Below, piece after piece: positions 1-9,007 of a DNA stretch of 64,000 nucleotides. Location: NCBI RefSeq assembly GCF_001562275.1, contig NZ_CP014304.1:4340001-4404000 (forward strand), in the 5' to 3' direction. Below the pieces are notes generated by a model, which saw only the letters and a list, made by a program, of their open reading frames with translations, did not search any database and was not told where the DNA came from. Source of the stretch: Hymenobacter sp. PAMC 26628 (GTDB taxonomy: Bacteria > Bacteroidota > Bacteroidia > Cytophagales > Hymenobacteraceae). The translations under genes and the position numbers were made by a program. Every line of letters starts with the position of its first letter. The first letter of the stretch is position 1.

Positions 1-2
1 GC

Positions 3-2579
3 CTGACCAGCCTGCTGTGGGGCAGCTACCTGGGCGGCAGCGCCTCCGACGCGGCCTACTCGCTGCAAGTGGCGCCCGGCAGCGGCGAGGTGTACGTGGC
101 CGGCGGCACGCTCAGCCCCGACCTACCGGCCACGGCGGGGGCCCTGCACCCGGGGGCCCTGGGCGGGGTGGATGGCTTCGCGGCCCGCATCAGCGCCGAC
201 GGCACCACCCTGCGCCGCACTACCTACCTGGGCACCAGCGCCTACGACCAGGCGTACTTCCTGCAACTCGGCTCCGACGGCGGGGTGTACACGCTGGGCC
301 AAACGCTGGGGGCCTACCCCACCACCGCCGGCCTGTACCAAAATGCCAACGGCCGGCAGTTCATCCATAAACTGAGCGCCGACCTGGCCCAGACGCAGCT
401 GGCCACGGTGTTCGGCAGCGGCCGGGCCAGCGTGGACATCGCGCCCACCGCCTTTTTGGTGGACCGCTGCGACCGGGTGTTTGTGTGCGGCTGGGGCGGC
501 ACCAGCAACCTGGCGGGGGCGGCGTACCTGAGCGCCAATGCGGGCGGCTCGACCTACAACCTGCCCGTGACGGCCGACGCGGCCCAGCGCACCACCAACG
601 GCAGCAACTTCTACCTGGCCCAGTTCGCGGCCGGCCTCACGGCCCTGGGCTACGGCACGTACTTCGGCAACACCAGCACCGCCAGCATCGGCGAGCATGT
701 GGACGGCGGCACCTCGCGCTTCGACCCGCGGGGCGTTGTCTACCAGGCGGTTTGCTCGTGCTTCACCACCACCGGCTTCCCCATTCCGCCGGGCGTGAAC
801 ACCTATTCGCCCACCAACGGCAGCGCCGGCACCTGCAACAACGCGGCGTTCGTGCTCAACTTCCAGCCCGACATTGCCCAGGCCGGTGCCGACCAGGAGC
901 GCTGCCTTACCGCGGGGCCCCTGGCCTTGGTGGGCAGCCCGGGCGGCGGCACCTGGGCCGGCGACGGCGTGAGCGGCAGCGCGGCAGCGGGCTTCGTCTT
1001 CAACCCCACCGCGGCCGGTGCGGGGCCCCACGTGCTCACCTACACCGTGGCCAGCACCGGCGACTGCACCACCAGCTCGGCACGGCGCATCACGGTGACG
1101 GCGCCACCCACGGCCACGTTTGCCGCGCTGCCGCAGGCGGCGTACTGCCTGCCCGCCATTACCTACGGCGCGGGGGCCCCCACCGCGCCCACCGGCCCGG
1201 CGCCGGTACCGCTGGCGGGCACGCCGGCGGGCGGCGTGTTTTCGGGCCCCGGCGTGAGCGGCAGCGTGGCCACGGGCTTCGTGTTCGACCCCAAGGCTAC
1301 CGGCAATGGCACTTTCACCCTCACCTACACCTACGACACGGGCTGCCCCAGCATTGCTACCCAGCAGGTGAGCGTGCTGCGCATCACGGAAGTGGGGCCC
1401 CAAACGCAGTTTTGTGCCAACGCCGCGCCCACGGCCCTGGTGGCCAGCCCCGCCGGCGGCACCTGGAGCGGGCCCGGCGTGGGCGGCAGCGTCGCGGGCT
1501 ACTCCTTCGACCCCGCCAAGGCCAGCCCGGGCGCCAACGCCCTCACCTACACCGTGGGGGCCCCGGGCGGGAGCTGCGCCGCCACCCTCACCCGCGTGAT
1601 TACGGTGAACCCGGTGCCGGCCATTGCCTTCGCGCCCGTGCCGGTGCTGTGCACCAACAACCCCGCGCCGCAGCTGCTGGCGGCCACACCGGCCGGTGGC
1701 TACTGGGCGGGTTTCGGGGTGTTCTATTCCGGGAGTGCTTACTACTTCACGCCCACTACCGCCGGCACTTTTCAACTGAGGTACTCCGTTTCGACCGGGC
1801 AGTGCGCCGTCGATGCCATGCTGGCCATCACGGTGGCCAACCCCGTGGCCGCCCAAGTGCCGGCCGATACGCTGCTGTGCCCGGGCAGCACCCGGCCGTT
1901 TGCCCTGCGCGGGGCCCCGGCGGGCGGCACCTGGAGCGGGCCGGGCGTGAGCGGCAACGCCGCTACGGGCTACGTGTTCACGCCGCCGGCGGGGTTTAGC
2001 GGCTCGGTGGCCCTCACGTACGCGGCGGGCAGTTGCAGCACCAGCGCGGTGCGGCGCGTGGGCGTGGCCCCGGTGCCGGCCGTGGTGGCTGGTTGGGCCC
2101 CAGCGGCCTGCCCCGAAGACCGGCAGGTGCCGCTGCGGGTGCAGTTCAACCTTGGGGCAGCTACCAACGGCGCGGCGGTTTCGGGCACCGTGTGGGACTT
2201 CGGCGACGGCACCCAGAGCACCGACGCTAGCCCGGCGCACACCTACGCCGCGGCCGGCCGCTACCAGCCCACGCTGCGCCTGCGCTACAACAACGGCCGC
2301 TGCGAAACCACCGCCGCCCTGGCCCCCGTCGAGGCCACCGACGCCCCGCTGCCCAACATCATCACCCCCAACGGCGACGGCCTCAACCAAACCTTCCGCC
2401 TGCCCGCCAGCTGCGCGCCCCGCATCCAGATTTTCTCGCGCTGGGGCCAGCCGGTATTCGAAGCCGTGGCCTACCAGAACGATTGGGCCGCCGAGGGCCA
2501 GCCCGCCGGCACCTACTACTACCTCCTCCACTACCCCGACGGCCACCGCGTAAAAGGCTGGCTGCAAGTGGTAAAGTGA
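3..2579 (+). CDS. T9SS type-B sorted surface protein with Ig-like repeats, PKD and CHU_C/gliding C-terminal domain (5' end outside window)
   Basis: The reading frame is already open at the first bases of the window, so the true start lies upstream; about 858 residues are visible. The N-terminal part has SBBP-like repeats (WGSYLGG, TTYLGTS). Five related Ig-like modules follow, each carrying a GGTWSGPGVSG-type core, starting near bases 946, 1228, 1453, 1696 and 1921. Next comes a PKD domain (VWDFGDGT then PAHTY, about 2185-2260) and a C-terminal domain beginning NIITPNGDGLNQ and ending KGWLQVVK. That last domain is the type-B (gliding-motility-associated) sorting domain, which in this phylum directs export by the type IX system through SprA, encoded at 10.6-18.2 kb. 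The Cys pairs in the modules suggest disulfides outside the cell. Function is probably adhesion or surface display; the ligand is unknown. GGG-GCC codon pairs are very frequent. Confidence 0.85.
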   Translation: MTSLLWGSYLGGSASDAAYSLQVAPGSGEVYVAGGTLSPDLPATAGALHPGALGGVDGFAARISADGTTLRRTTYLGTSAYDQAYFLQLGSDGGVYTLGQTLGAYPTTAGLYQNANGRQFIHKLSADLAQTQLATVFGSGRASVDIAPTAFLVDRCDRVFVCGWGGTSNLAGAAYLSANAGGSTYNLPVTADAAQRTTNGSNFYLAQFAAGLTALGYGTYFGNTSTASIGEHVDGGTSRFDPRGVVYQAVCSCFTTTGFPIPPGVNTYSPTNGSAGTCNNAAFVLNFQPDIAQAGADQERCLTAGPLALVGSPGGGTWAGDGVSGSAAAGFVFNPTAAGAGPHVLTYTVASTGDCTTSSARRITVTAPPTATFAALPQAAYCLPAITYGAGAPTAPTGPAPVPLAGTPAGGVFSGPGVSGSVATGFVFDPKATGNGTFTLTYTYDTGCPSIATQQVSVLRITEVGPQTQFCANAAPTALVASPAGGTWSGPGVGGSVAGYSFDPAKASPGANALTYTVGAPGGSCAATLTRVITVNPVPAIAFAPVPVLCTNNPAPQLLAATPAGGYWAGFGVFYSGSAYYFTPTTAGTFQLRYSVSTGQCAVDAMLAITVANPVAAQVPADTLLCPGSTRPFALRGAPAGGTWSGPGVSGNAATGYVFTPPAGFSGSVALTYAAGSCSTSAVRRVGVAPVPAVVAGWAPAACPEDRQVPLRVQFNLGAATNGAAVSGTVWDFGDGTQSTDASPAHTYAAAGRYQPTLRLRYNNGRCETTAALAPVEATDAPLPNIITPNGDGLNQTFRLPASCAPRIQIFSRWGQPVFEAVAYQNDWAAEGQPAGTYYYLLHYPDGHRVKGWLQVVK

Positions 2580-2580
2580 A

Positions 2581-2852
2581 TTAGTTGTCAGTTGCTGGTT
2601 GTCAGTTGCTGGTTGTCAGTTGCTGGTTGTCAGTTGCTGGTTGTCAGTTGCTGGTTGTCAGTTGCTGGTTGTCAGTTGCTGGTTGTCAGTTGCTGGTTGT
2701 CAGTTGCTGGTTGTCAGTTGCTGGTTGTCAGTTGCTGGTTGTCAGTTGCTGGTTGTCAGTTGCTGGTTGTCAGTTGCTGGTTGTCAGTTGCTGGTTATTG
2801 GGAATGCATCAAACAAACGTCTAGCAACTGACAACCAGCAACTGACAACTAA
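2581..2852. repeat. Inverted-repeat-bounded element containing the 14-bp tandem array
   Basis: Bases 2581-2610 are the exact reverse complement of 2823-2852 (30 of 30). The right end carries two copies of the 14-bp unit in opposite orientation. The minus-strand glycosyltransferase reads into the right end and takes its TAG stop from it (2849-2851). The element separates two convergent genes and would fold into a strong hairpin from either strand, so it may act as a two-way terminator. Confidence 0.85.
2584..2793 (+). repeat. 15 perfect tandem copies of a 14-bp unit
   Basis: The unit GTTGTCAGTTGCTG is repeated 15 times without a mismatch, starting 5 bases after the stop codon of the upstream gene. 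The period is not a multiple of three and the unit has no stop in any plus frame, so all three frames look like long ORFs encoding the same 14-residue cycle. I regard those ORFs as by-products. There are no spacers, so it is not a CRISPR array. Confidence 0.95.
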
Positions 2853-4048
2853 GAAACCACCTCCGCATACAGGGCCCAAAAGGCCGTGCCCACGGCGGCG
2901 GGGCTGCACCGGGCCTCGGCGTCGGCCCGCAGGCGGGCCCCGTCGAACTGCCCGGGACGGGCCAGCACTTCGGCCAGGGCCCCGGCCAGGGCAGCCTCGT
3001 CGTCGGGCGCTACCAGTAGGCCGAAGGCGCCTTCGGGGGCGAACAGCTCGGGCACGCTGCCCATGCGGGTGGCCACCACCGGCCGGCCGCAGGCGCGGGC
3101 CTCCAGCAGCACCACCCCAAAAGTTTCGGCCCGGCTGAAGGACACCAGCGCCGTGGCCTGCGCCATTTCGGCGGCCACGGCGGCGTGCGGCAGCTTGCCC
3201 AGAAATTCCACCGTGCCGTCGGCCAGCAGGCCCAACTCGGCGGCGTAGCGGCGCAGGGCGGCCTCGTCGGGGCCGTAGCCGGCCACGCGCAGGCACAGGC
3301 CGGGCCAGGCCGGGCGCAGGGCAGCCACCACTCGCAGCACGCCCGAGAGGTTCTTCACCCGGTCGTGGTAGGCGGCCACGTGCAGCAGCCGGCGGGCGTG
3401 GTCGGGGTTGTCGGCGCCAGCCGCCACGGGCCGGAACAGCGCGGCGTCCACCACGTTGGCGATGACGGCCGTGCGCGGGGCGCGGGCACCCAGGGCCCCC
3501 AGGGCATCGGCCAGCGCCTGCGACACCGCGTGCAGAGCGCCTGCCCGCCGCACCACCGCCCGCGTGAGCCACCGCCGCCCCCAGCCCACCTGCGCCACCC
3601 GCGCCGGCAGGTACAGCGTCCACTGCTCGGTGACGACGTACGGGATGCCGTGCCGCGCCTTCAGCCACCACGCCGCCAGGCCCGTGCGCAGCAAAATGTG
3701 GGCGTGCACCAGGTCGGGGCCCGCGCCGCCCCAGTGGCGGCGCACGGCCCGGTAACCGCGCCGCTGGCAGGCCAGCCACAGGCCCAGCTTCAGCAGCCGG
3801 TCCAGGGGCCCCCAGCCGGTGGGGCGGGCGCGGTAGTAGTAGCGCCAGGTGGGCACGGGGCCCGTCCGGTCAATATCTTCCTCAATAAAGCTAGCCAGGG
3901 GCCCCCGCGCCACGGCGGCAAACACCACCGCCACCTGTGCCCCCGGGCCGGCCGCCGCCGCAATGGCCGCCACGTGCCGCCCGATGAAGTCGCCGTCCTG
4001 GTCGTCGTAGCGGTGCGGGTACCACTTGGGCAGGTGCAGAATTCTCAT
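2849..4048 (-). CDS. Glycosyltransferase family 4 (GT-B fold)
   Basis: This 399-aa protein is predicted to transfer a sugar from a nucleotide donor to a glycan or lipid-linked acceptor at the cytoplasmic face of the membrane. The start at 4048 gives MRILHLPKWYPHRYDDQDGD, a typical GT4 N-terminus; the frame is open further upstream but that part looks non-coding. The C-terminal half has the family signature SRAETFGVVLLEARACG, with the two Glu of the E-x7-E motif at about residues 304 and 312, then GRPVVATRMGSVPEL. The gene stands alone, converging on the tandem-repeat element, which supplies its stop codon. The acceptor cannot be told from sequence. Members of this family build exopolysaccharide or LPS, and the polysaccharide genes at 38-46 kb may be partners, but that is inference. 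Confidence 0.85.
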   Translation of the reverse strand: MRILHLPKWYPHRYDDQDGDFIGRHVAAIAAAAGPGAQVAVVFAAVARGPLASFIEEDIDRTGPVPTWRYYYRARPTGWGPLDRLLKLGLWLACQRRGYRAVRRHWGGAGPDLVHAHILLRTGLAAWWLKARHGIPYVVTEQWTLYLPARVAQVGWGRRWLTRAVVRRAGALHAVSQALADALGALGARAPRTAVIANVVDAALFRPVAAGADNPDHARRLLHVAAYHDRVKNLSGVLRVVAALRPAWPGLCLRVAGYGPDEAALRRYAAELGLLADGTVEFLGKLPHAAVAAEMAQATALVSFSRAETFGVVLLEARACGRPVVATRMGSVPELFAPEGAFGLLVAPDDEAALAGALAEVLARPGQFDGARLRADAEARCSPAAVGTAFWALYAEVVS

Positions 4049-4105
4049 GAGGAAAGCCGAAGGAACCGCGGCGCGCGGGGCCCCGCCAAGCTTGGCCGGG
4101 GCCCC

Positions 4106-4143
4106 AAAAGTAAAGCCCGCCGTTGCGGGCGGGCTTTGCTTTT
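4106..4143 (-). terminator. Intrinsic terminator of the TonB receptor gene
   Basis: AAAGCCCGCC (4112-4121) and GGCGGGCTTT (4128-4137) form a perfect 10-bp stem, extended by AAAAG/CTTTT, followed on the minus strand by a T run. It lies about 50 bases beyond the stop codon of the receptor gene. Confidence 0.8.
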
Positions 4144-4191
4144 GGGCCGGGCGGGGCGGTCGGGTCCGCCGAGGCAACCTGGAAGAGCGGC

Positions 4192-7100
4192 TTAGAACGA
4201 GTAGCGCAGGCCCAGCTGCCCCTGCCAGCGCGAGGCCAGCTGGTCGATGGCGTAGGTAGCCGGCGAGCCGTTGTAGGTGAAGGCCGGGCGGTTGAAGGTG
4301 CCGGCGCTGTAGGTGGTCGAGATGTTGCCGGCGGCATCGGCGAAGGCCACCTGCGAAAGGCCCGTGCCGAGCGTCGAGTTGAAGGTGTTCGGCACGAAGT
4401 ACTGGCGGCCCCAGTTCTTGTTCAGCATGTTGCCCACGTTCACCACGTCGAACGAAATCTGGATGCTATGGCCGGGGGCCACCACGCCGGCGGCGTTGGG
4501 CGAGAGGTTGCCCAAGCGGGCTTCCACCATCAGGCGCACGTCGGCCTGGTCGTTCCAGGGGGTGCGGGCGCCGTTGCGCTCGGCGTACTGGCCGCGGCGG
4601 GTTTTCAGGTACGGGTCGTTGTCGATGAAGCTGCTCAGGGCGGCGTACTGGGCCCCGGAGGCTTCCACGGTGTAAGGGGCCGTTGAGCTAGCGCGCGAGA
4701 CCAGCGTGATGTCGGCGGCCGAGCCGGGGATGTAGGCCAGCTGCACGTTCTGCTGGCCGTTGCCGAAGAAGTTGTTGTTGTAGACGTAGGTGAACGGCGA
4801 GCCGCTGGCGAAGGTCAGCACCGCGGTGGCGTAGGCCGTGAACCGGTCGCCGATGTTGTGGTGCAGGTTCAAGGAGCTTACCACGCGGTGGCGCAGGTCG
4901 AAGTTGGAGTAGGCTAGGCCGGGGTTGTTCACGTTCAGGGCCGGGTTCAGCTCCCAGTTGCTCTGGGGCGAGTTGCGGATGCCGTTGCTGATGTCCTTGC
5001 TCTGGCCGTAGGTGTAGGCCACGTTGGCGTCAAACACGTTGGCGAACGTTTTGCCCAGCGAGCCCGTGAGCTGGTAGCGGTAGCCCTGCTGGGTGTTGGT
5101 CAGGAAAAAGGCGTTCGAGAAGGCCGTGTTCACCTTGGTGGCGGCGGTGGTGGCGCCGGGGAAGGTGTAGCCCGCGTAGCGGGGCGTCTGGGTGGGGCCC
5201 TGGCTGAAGTAGGTGGCGTTGTCGATCAGGTTGATGTTCTCAAACTTCACGTCCTGAATCACTTTCGTGTAGAGGCCTTCCACCGAGGCGCGCACGCCGC
5301 CGGGCAGTTTCAGGTCGAGGGCCAGCGACGAGCGCCACACCTGCGGCATCTTGAAGTTGTTGTCGATCAGGTTCACCTCCGTCGTGTTCTGGGCCGAGGC
5401 GGGCAGTTGGGCGTAAATCTTGTTCGGGTCCTGGTTGAGCAGGTACTTGGGGCCCGTGGTGGAAGTAGTACTAGGCTGGATGTTGTTCAAATCCACCGAG
5501 TTGTAGTTGATGCCGTTGTTGTAATAGGCGTAGCCGAGCCAGGCAAACGGCACGCGGCCCGTGAACAAGCCCGTACCGCCGCGGATCACCACGCTCTGGT
5601 CGCCCTTCACGTCGAAGTTGACGCCTAGGCGGGGCGAGACTTGTACCTTGCCCAGGATGTTGTTCTTCAGGTCCGTCCAGTTGGTGTGCTGGTAGGTCTG
5701 GTTCAGGGTGCGGGCGTCGTTGGCGGGGTTGTTCACCAAGGTCGAGTTCAGGGCCGGCGGGGTGGGCAGCGAGGTCAGATCGAAGCGAATGCCGGGGCTG
5801 ATTTTCAACCGGTCGCTCACCGTCCACTCGTCCTGCAAGTAGGCCGAGTACAGGTTGATGTTGAACTGGGCCGAGGGGTTGTTGTAGTTGTTGGCGTAGC
5901 TGTTGTCGGCGATGTTGTAGGTACCGCGGATGCGGTTGGGCTGGTCGGCCAGGAACTGGGCCACGTTGTTGTACTCGATGCGGCCGTTCCAGGAGTTGAT
6001 GAAGCCGTAGTCAATCTTGTACAGCTCGTTGTGGGTGCCCAGCGTCAGGGCGTGGGCCCCGGTGTAGTAGGTCAGGTTGTCGGTGATTTCGAAGGTCTTC
6101 GTGCGGGTGTTGAAGATGCTCGCCTCGCGGTCCGAGCCCAGCAAAATCTGGTTCGAGCCCAGGTAGCCGTTGCCGGCGTTCAGGCCCACGTTGTTGATTT
6201 GCACCGCCGGGAACACGCTGGCTTGGCCGCCCAGCAGCGAGCGGTAGTCGTGGATGTCGGTGTAGCCCAGGATCAGGTTGTTGGAGAGCTTGTTGCTGAA
6301 GTTCGACTTCACTTCCAGCACCGTCGAGTTTTGCAGGTTGTTTTGCACAAAGTCCTGCGAGCCAAACTTGAACAAGCTGTTGGAGCGCTCCAGGTTGGTG
6401 GCTTCCGACTTCACGTAGTTGTGGCGCAGCGTGATGCTGGTTTTGTCGTCCACGTTCCAGTCGAGGCGGCCAAAGAGCTTGTTGCTGTTGGCGTAGATGT
6501 TGTAGTCGCCGTAGGCCCCCACGTTGTAGTTGTAGGTATTTTGCAGCTTGCTGCTGATGGTCTGGGCTAGGTCGATGGACACGGGCGAGCCGGGGGCCCC
6601 GGCGGCGTAGAACTGGGGCTCGTTGCGGCGGGCGATTTCGTAGTTGCCGAAGAAGAACAGCTTGTTCTTGATGATGGGGCCCCCGAGGCGCACGCCCGTC
6701 TGGTAGTCGTGGTAGGCCGAGCCGATTTTGGTGTCCGCGCCGTCGATGCTGCGGCCCGTGATGCCCTGGTTGCGGCCGTAGCCGTACACCGAGCCGTGGA
6801 AGTCGTTGGTGCCCGAGCGGGTCACGGCGTTGATGGAGCCACCGGTGAAGTTGCCCAGCTTCACATCAAACGGGGCCACCTGGGCTTGAATTTCCTGGAT
6901 GGCGTCGAGCGAAATCGGGTTGGCGCGGGCTGAGCTGCCGGGCAGGCCGCTGGTGCCGCTGGTGCCGCCCAGCGAGGGCGAGAAGCCGATGGCGTCGTTG
7001 TTCACGGCCCCGTCGAGGGTGATGTTGTTGTAGCGGAACGAGCTGCCCGCGAACGAGTTGTTCGAGTTGCGCGGGTCGAGGCGAGTGAAGTCCTGGATGC

Positions 7101-7557
7101 TGCGCGTGATGGTGGGCAGCTGCTGGATGGCGGCGCGGCCCACGTTGGTGCCGGCCCCGGTTTTGGTGGCTTCGGTGTTGCCCACCACCACTACTTCATT
7201 CAATTGCTGGGCTTCGGTCACCAACACCACGTTCAGGCGGGTGGTATTGCCCAGGGTCAGGAACACGCCGCCGATGGTCTGCTCTTTGTAGCCCACGTAG
7301 GTTACCGTCACGCTGTAGGGCCCGCCGGGGGCCAGGTTCGGAATGCTGAAGCGGCCGTCGGGCTCGGTGCCGGTGCCGCGCTTGGTACCGGTGGGCACGT
7401 TGGTGGCCACTACCGTCACGCCAATTAAGTCTTCGCCCTTGTCGGAGGTCACCTTGCCGCTTATGGCCGAGGTAGTTACCTGCGCACGGGCAGTCGTCGT
7501 CCAGGCCAAGAGCACGAGCAGCAGGCCACGAAAGAAAACGGTACGGTTGGGGAGCAT
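4192..7557 (-). CDS. TonB-dependent receptor, Oar/carboxypeptidase-regulatory-like type
   Basis: This 1121-aa outer-membrane protein is probably a TonB-gated channel. The start at 7557 (MLPNRTVFFRGLLLVLLAW) opens a signal peptide cleaved near TARA-QV. Residues about 28-115 form a carboxypeptidase-regulatory-like domain (SAISGKVTSDKGEDLIGVTV), about 120-240 a plug domain (QLPTITRSIQDFTRLDPR), and the rest a large beta barrel ending in the outer-membrane signature RYSF. The plug text (GGSINAVTRSGTNDFHGSVY) is typical of the Oar subgroup rather than SusC: SusC signatures and a neighbouring SusD are absent. Substrate unknown; Oar proteins have been linked to adhesion and protein or peptide handling. 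It is monocistronic with its own terminator, divergent from yicC. Confidence 0.85.
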   Translation of the reverse strand: MLPNRTVFFRGLLLVLLAWTTTARAQVTTSAISGKVTSDKGEDLIGVTVVATNVPTGTKRGTGTEPDGRFSIPNLAPGGPYSVTVTYVGYKEQTIGGVFLTLGNTTRLNVVLVTEAQQLNEVVVVGNTEATKTGAGTNVGRAAIQQLPTITRSIQDFTRLDPRNSNNSFAGSSFRYNNITLDGAVNNDAIGFSPSLGGTSGTSGLPGSSARANPISLDAIQEIQAQVAPFDVKLGNFTGGSINAVTRSGTNDFHGSVYGYGRNQGITGRSIDGADTKIGSAYHDYQTGVRLGGPIIKNKLFFFGNYEIARRNEPQFYAAGAPGSPVSIDLAQTISSKLQNTYNYNVGAYGDYNIYANSNKLFGRLDWNVDDKTSITLRHNYVKSEATNLERSNSLFKFGSQDFVQNNLQNSTVLEVKSNFSNKLSNNLILGYTDIHDYRSLLGGQASVFPAVQINNVGLNAGNGYLGSNQILLGSDREASIFNTRTKTFEITDNLTYYTGAHALTLGTHNELYKIDYGFINSWNGRIEYNNVAQFLADQPNRIRGTYNIADNSYANNYNNPSAQFNINLYSAYLQDEWTVSDRLKISPGIRFDLTSLPTPPALNSTLVNNPANDARTLNQTYQHTNWTDLKNNILGKVQVSPRLGVNFDVKGDQSVVIRGGTGLFTGRVPFAWLGYAYYNNGINYNSVDLNNIQPSTTSTTGPKYLLNQDPNKIYAQLPASAQNTTEVNLIDNNFKMPQVWRSSLALDLKLPGGVRASVEGLYTKVIQDVKFENINLIDNATYFSQGPTQTPRYAGYTFPGATTAATKVNTAFSNAFFLTNTQQGYRYQLTGSLGKTFANVFDANVAYTYGQSKDISNGIRNSPQSNWELNPALNVNNPGLAYSNFDLRHRVVSSLNLHHNIGDRFTAYATAVLTFASGSPFTYVYNNNFFGNGQQNVQLAYIPGSAADITLVSRASSTAPYTVEASGAQYAALSSFIDNDPYLKTRRGQYAERNGARTPWNDQADVRLMVEARLGNLSPNAAGVVAPGHSIQISFDVVNVGNMLNKNWGRQYFVPNTFNSTLGTGLSQVAFADAAGNISTTYSAGTFNRPAFTYNGSPATYAIDQLASRWQGQLGLRYSF

Positions 7558-7756
7558 AAAATGCGGGGTTGGTTTCGGGCACAAAGTTCCGGCCCGCATT
7601 TGGCTGATTTCAGGAATGCATGTTGCTTAATCGTTGTGTTATTAACATAGCCTTAATCTAACGGTAACATTGGCCGGGGCCCCGGTAGCCCGGCCGCTGG
7701 GGCCCCGGCCCGCCGTGCCGATCTTTGCGGCCCACCCGCACTGCACCCCTTCCCCC

Positions 7757-8656
7757 ATGCTTATTTCCATGACCGGCTACGGCCAGGCCCACCGCGAGAC
7801 CGACGCCTACGCCGCCACCGTCGAGCTGAAATCGCTCAACTCCAAAACCCTCGACATCACCCTGCGCCTGCCGCGCTTCCTGCTGCCGCACGAGCTCGAA
7901 ATCCGCAACGCCGTGGCCAAGGAGCTGCTCCGCGGCAAGGTCAACTTCGCCCTCGACTTCGTGCGGCCCACCGCTGCCCGCACCGCCACTGCCCTTAATA
8001 AGGAAGCCCTGGTAGCCGCCTTCCACGAGCTGCGCGCCGTGGCCGAGGGCCTGGGCCTGCGCGCCGGCGAAAACACCCTGCTCGCCGCCCTGCGCCTGCC
8101 GGGCGTGGTGCCCAGCGCCGCCGACGCCCGCGACGCCGAGCCCGTGGCCGACGACGTGCCCTGGGCCGAACTGCAACCGCTGCTGCACGAGGCCCTGGGG
8201 GCCCTCCAGCAGTTCCGGCGCGACGAGGGCGCGACGCTCACGGCCGAAATTCTGGGCTACGTGGCCACCATCCGGCAGCAGCTGGCCGCCGTCGAATTGC
8301 ACGACCCCGCCCGCATTGCCCACGTGCGCCAGCGCTTGCAGGGCCACCTGGCCGAACTCACCAGCCACGAGCAGTTCAACGCCACGCGCTTCGAGCAGGA
8401 AGTGCTGTATTATATAGAGAAGCTCGACATCGCCGAAGAAAAAGTGCGCCTCGCCGCTCACCTCACCTACTTCGAGCAAGCCGCCCGCCAGCCCGACGAG
8501 GCTGTGGGCAAGAAGCTCGCCTTCCTGGCCCAGGAAATCGGCCGCGAAATCAATACCATCGGCTCGAAGGCCAACGATGCCACCGTGCAGCACCTAGTGG
8601 TGGGCATGAAGGAAGAATTGGAGAAAATAAAGGAGCAGTTGAACAACATCCTTTAG
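7757..8656 (+). CDS. yicC: YicC-type endoribonuclease
   Basis: This 299-aa protein matches the YicC family in length and at both ends. The N-terminus is LISMTGYGQAHRETDAYA and the DUF1732 C-terminus contains FEQEVLYYIEKLDIAEEKVR, GKKLAFLAQEIGREINTIGS and KANDATVQHLVVGMKEELEK. In E. coli and B. subtilis, YicC/YloC proteins are endoribonucleases that act on RNA decay; a role here is by homology. The start at 7757 is chosen because the conserved MTGYGQ block must begin within a few residues; the open frame upstream is GC-rich leader. A degenerate promoter element GATCTTTG lies at 7720-7727. It is transcribed away from the TonB receptor. Confidence 0.92.
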   Translation: MLISMTGYGQAHRETDAYAATVELKSLNSKTLDITLRLPRFLLPHELEIRNAVAKELLRGKVNFALDFVRPTAARTATALNKEALVAAFHELRAVAEGLGLRAGENTLLAALRLPGVVPSAADARDAEPVADDVPWAELQPLLHEALGALQQFRRDEGATLTAEILGYVATIRQQLAAVELHDPARIAHVRQRLQGHLAELTSHEQFNATRFEQEVLYYIEKLDIAEEKVRLAAHLTYFEQAARQPDEAVGKKLAFLAQEIGREINTIGSKANDATVQHLVVGMKEELEKIKEQLNNIL

Positions 8657-9007
8657 GTCCACATCGGCCCGTCGCGGCAGCGTTTAAGCAACTGTTAAAT
8701 CGTGAAAATATATTTGCATTATTCAGGGCAAATAATGCATATTCAACATATTAACCAATAGCAATAAACTACTGATAATTTTTGCTTTTAAATGACAACT
8801 CGAAACGTATTAGGCCTTATTCAAGCAAATTGACCATATTTTGCTAAACAGCTTGTACTGTGCGGGTAAGCCATTTCTGGGGCCCCGGGGCAGCGCGGGC
8901 AAAACGGGCATTTTTTGTTTTACCAGGATTTGGTAATTTTACGGAAGGGCTTTTATATTTCACCCCCGCCCACTCCCCTCCGCAACTTCACCCAAACCCC
9001 CAGTCCC
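8657..9007. other. AT-rich intergenic stretch without a recognisable gene
   Basis: All frames are closed by stops across roughly 8690-8860, which is far more AT-rich than the surroundings. It holds a perfect TAnnTTTG element (TATATTTG, 8709-8716) followed immediately by the inverted repeat GCATTATT/AATAATGC (8716-8738), and a second weaker element TAATTTTA at 8934-8941, which may drive the next gene. I see no terminator after the first element, so an RNA gene here is only a possibility. Confidence 0.5.

Noticed and set aside
123..2567. An 814-codon minus-strand ORF opposite the first gene, and similar long ORFs opposite the other genes
   Set aside because: High-GC DNA leaves antisense frames open. 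These have skewed, Gly/Ala/Arg/His-rich compositions and no recognisable domains, while the opposite strand has clear protein families.
2584..2793. CRISPR array
   Set aside because: The repeats are contiguous with no spacers, and no cas gene is near.
2585..3138. Three overlapping plus-strand ORFs across and beyond the 14-bp tandem array
   Set aside because: The unit is stop-free in all three frames, so each repeats the same 14-residue cycle. Nothing before the array suggests a start, and two of the three would be unrelated to the flanking genes.
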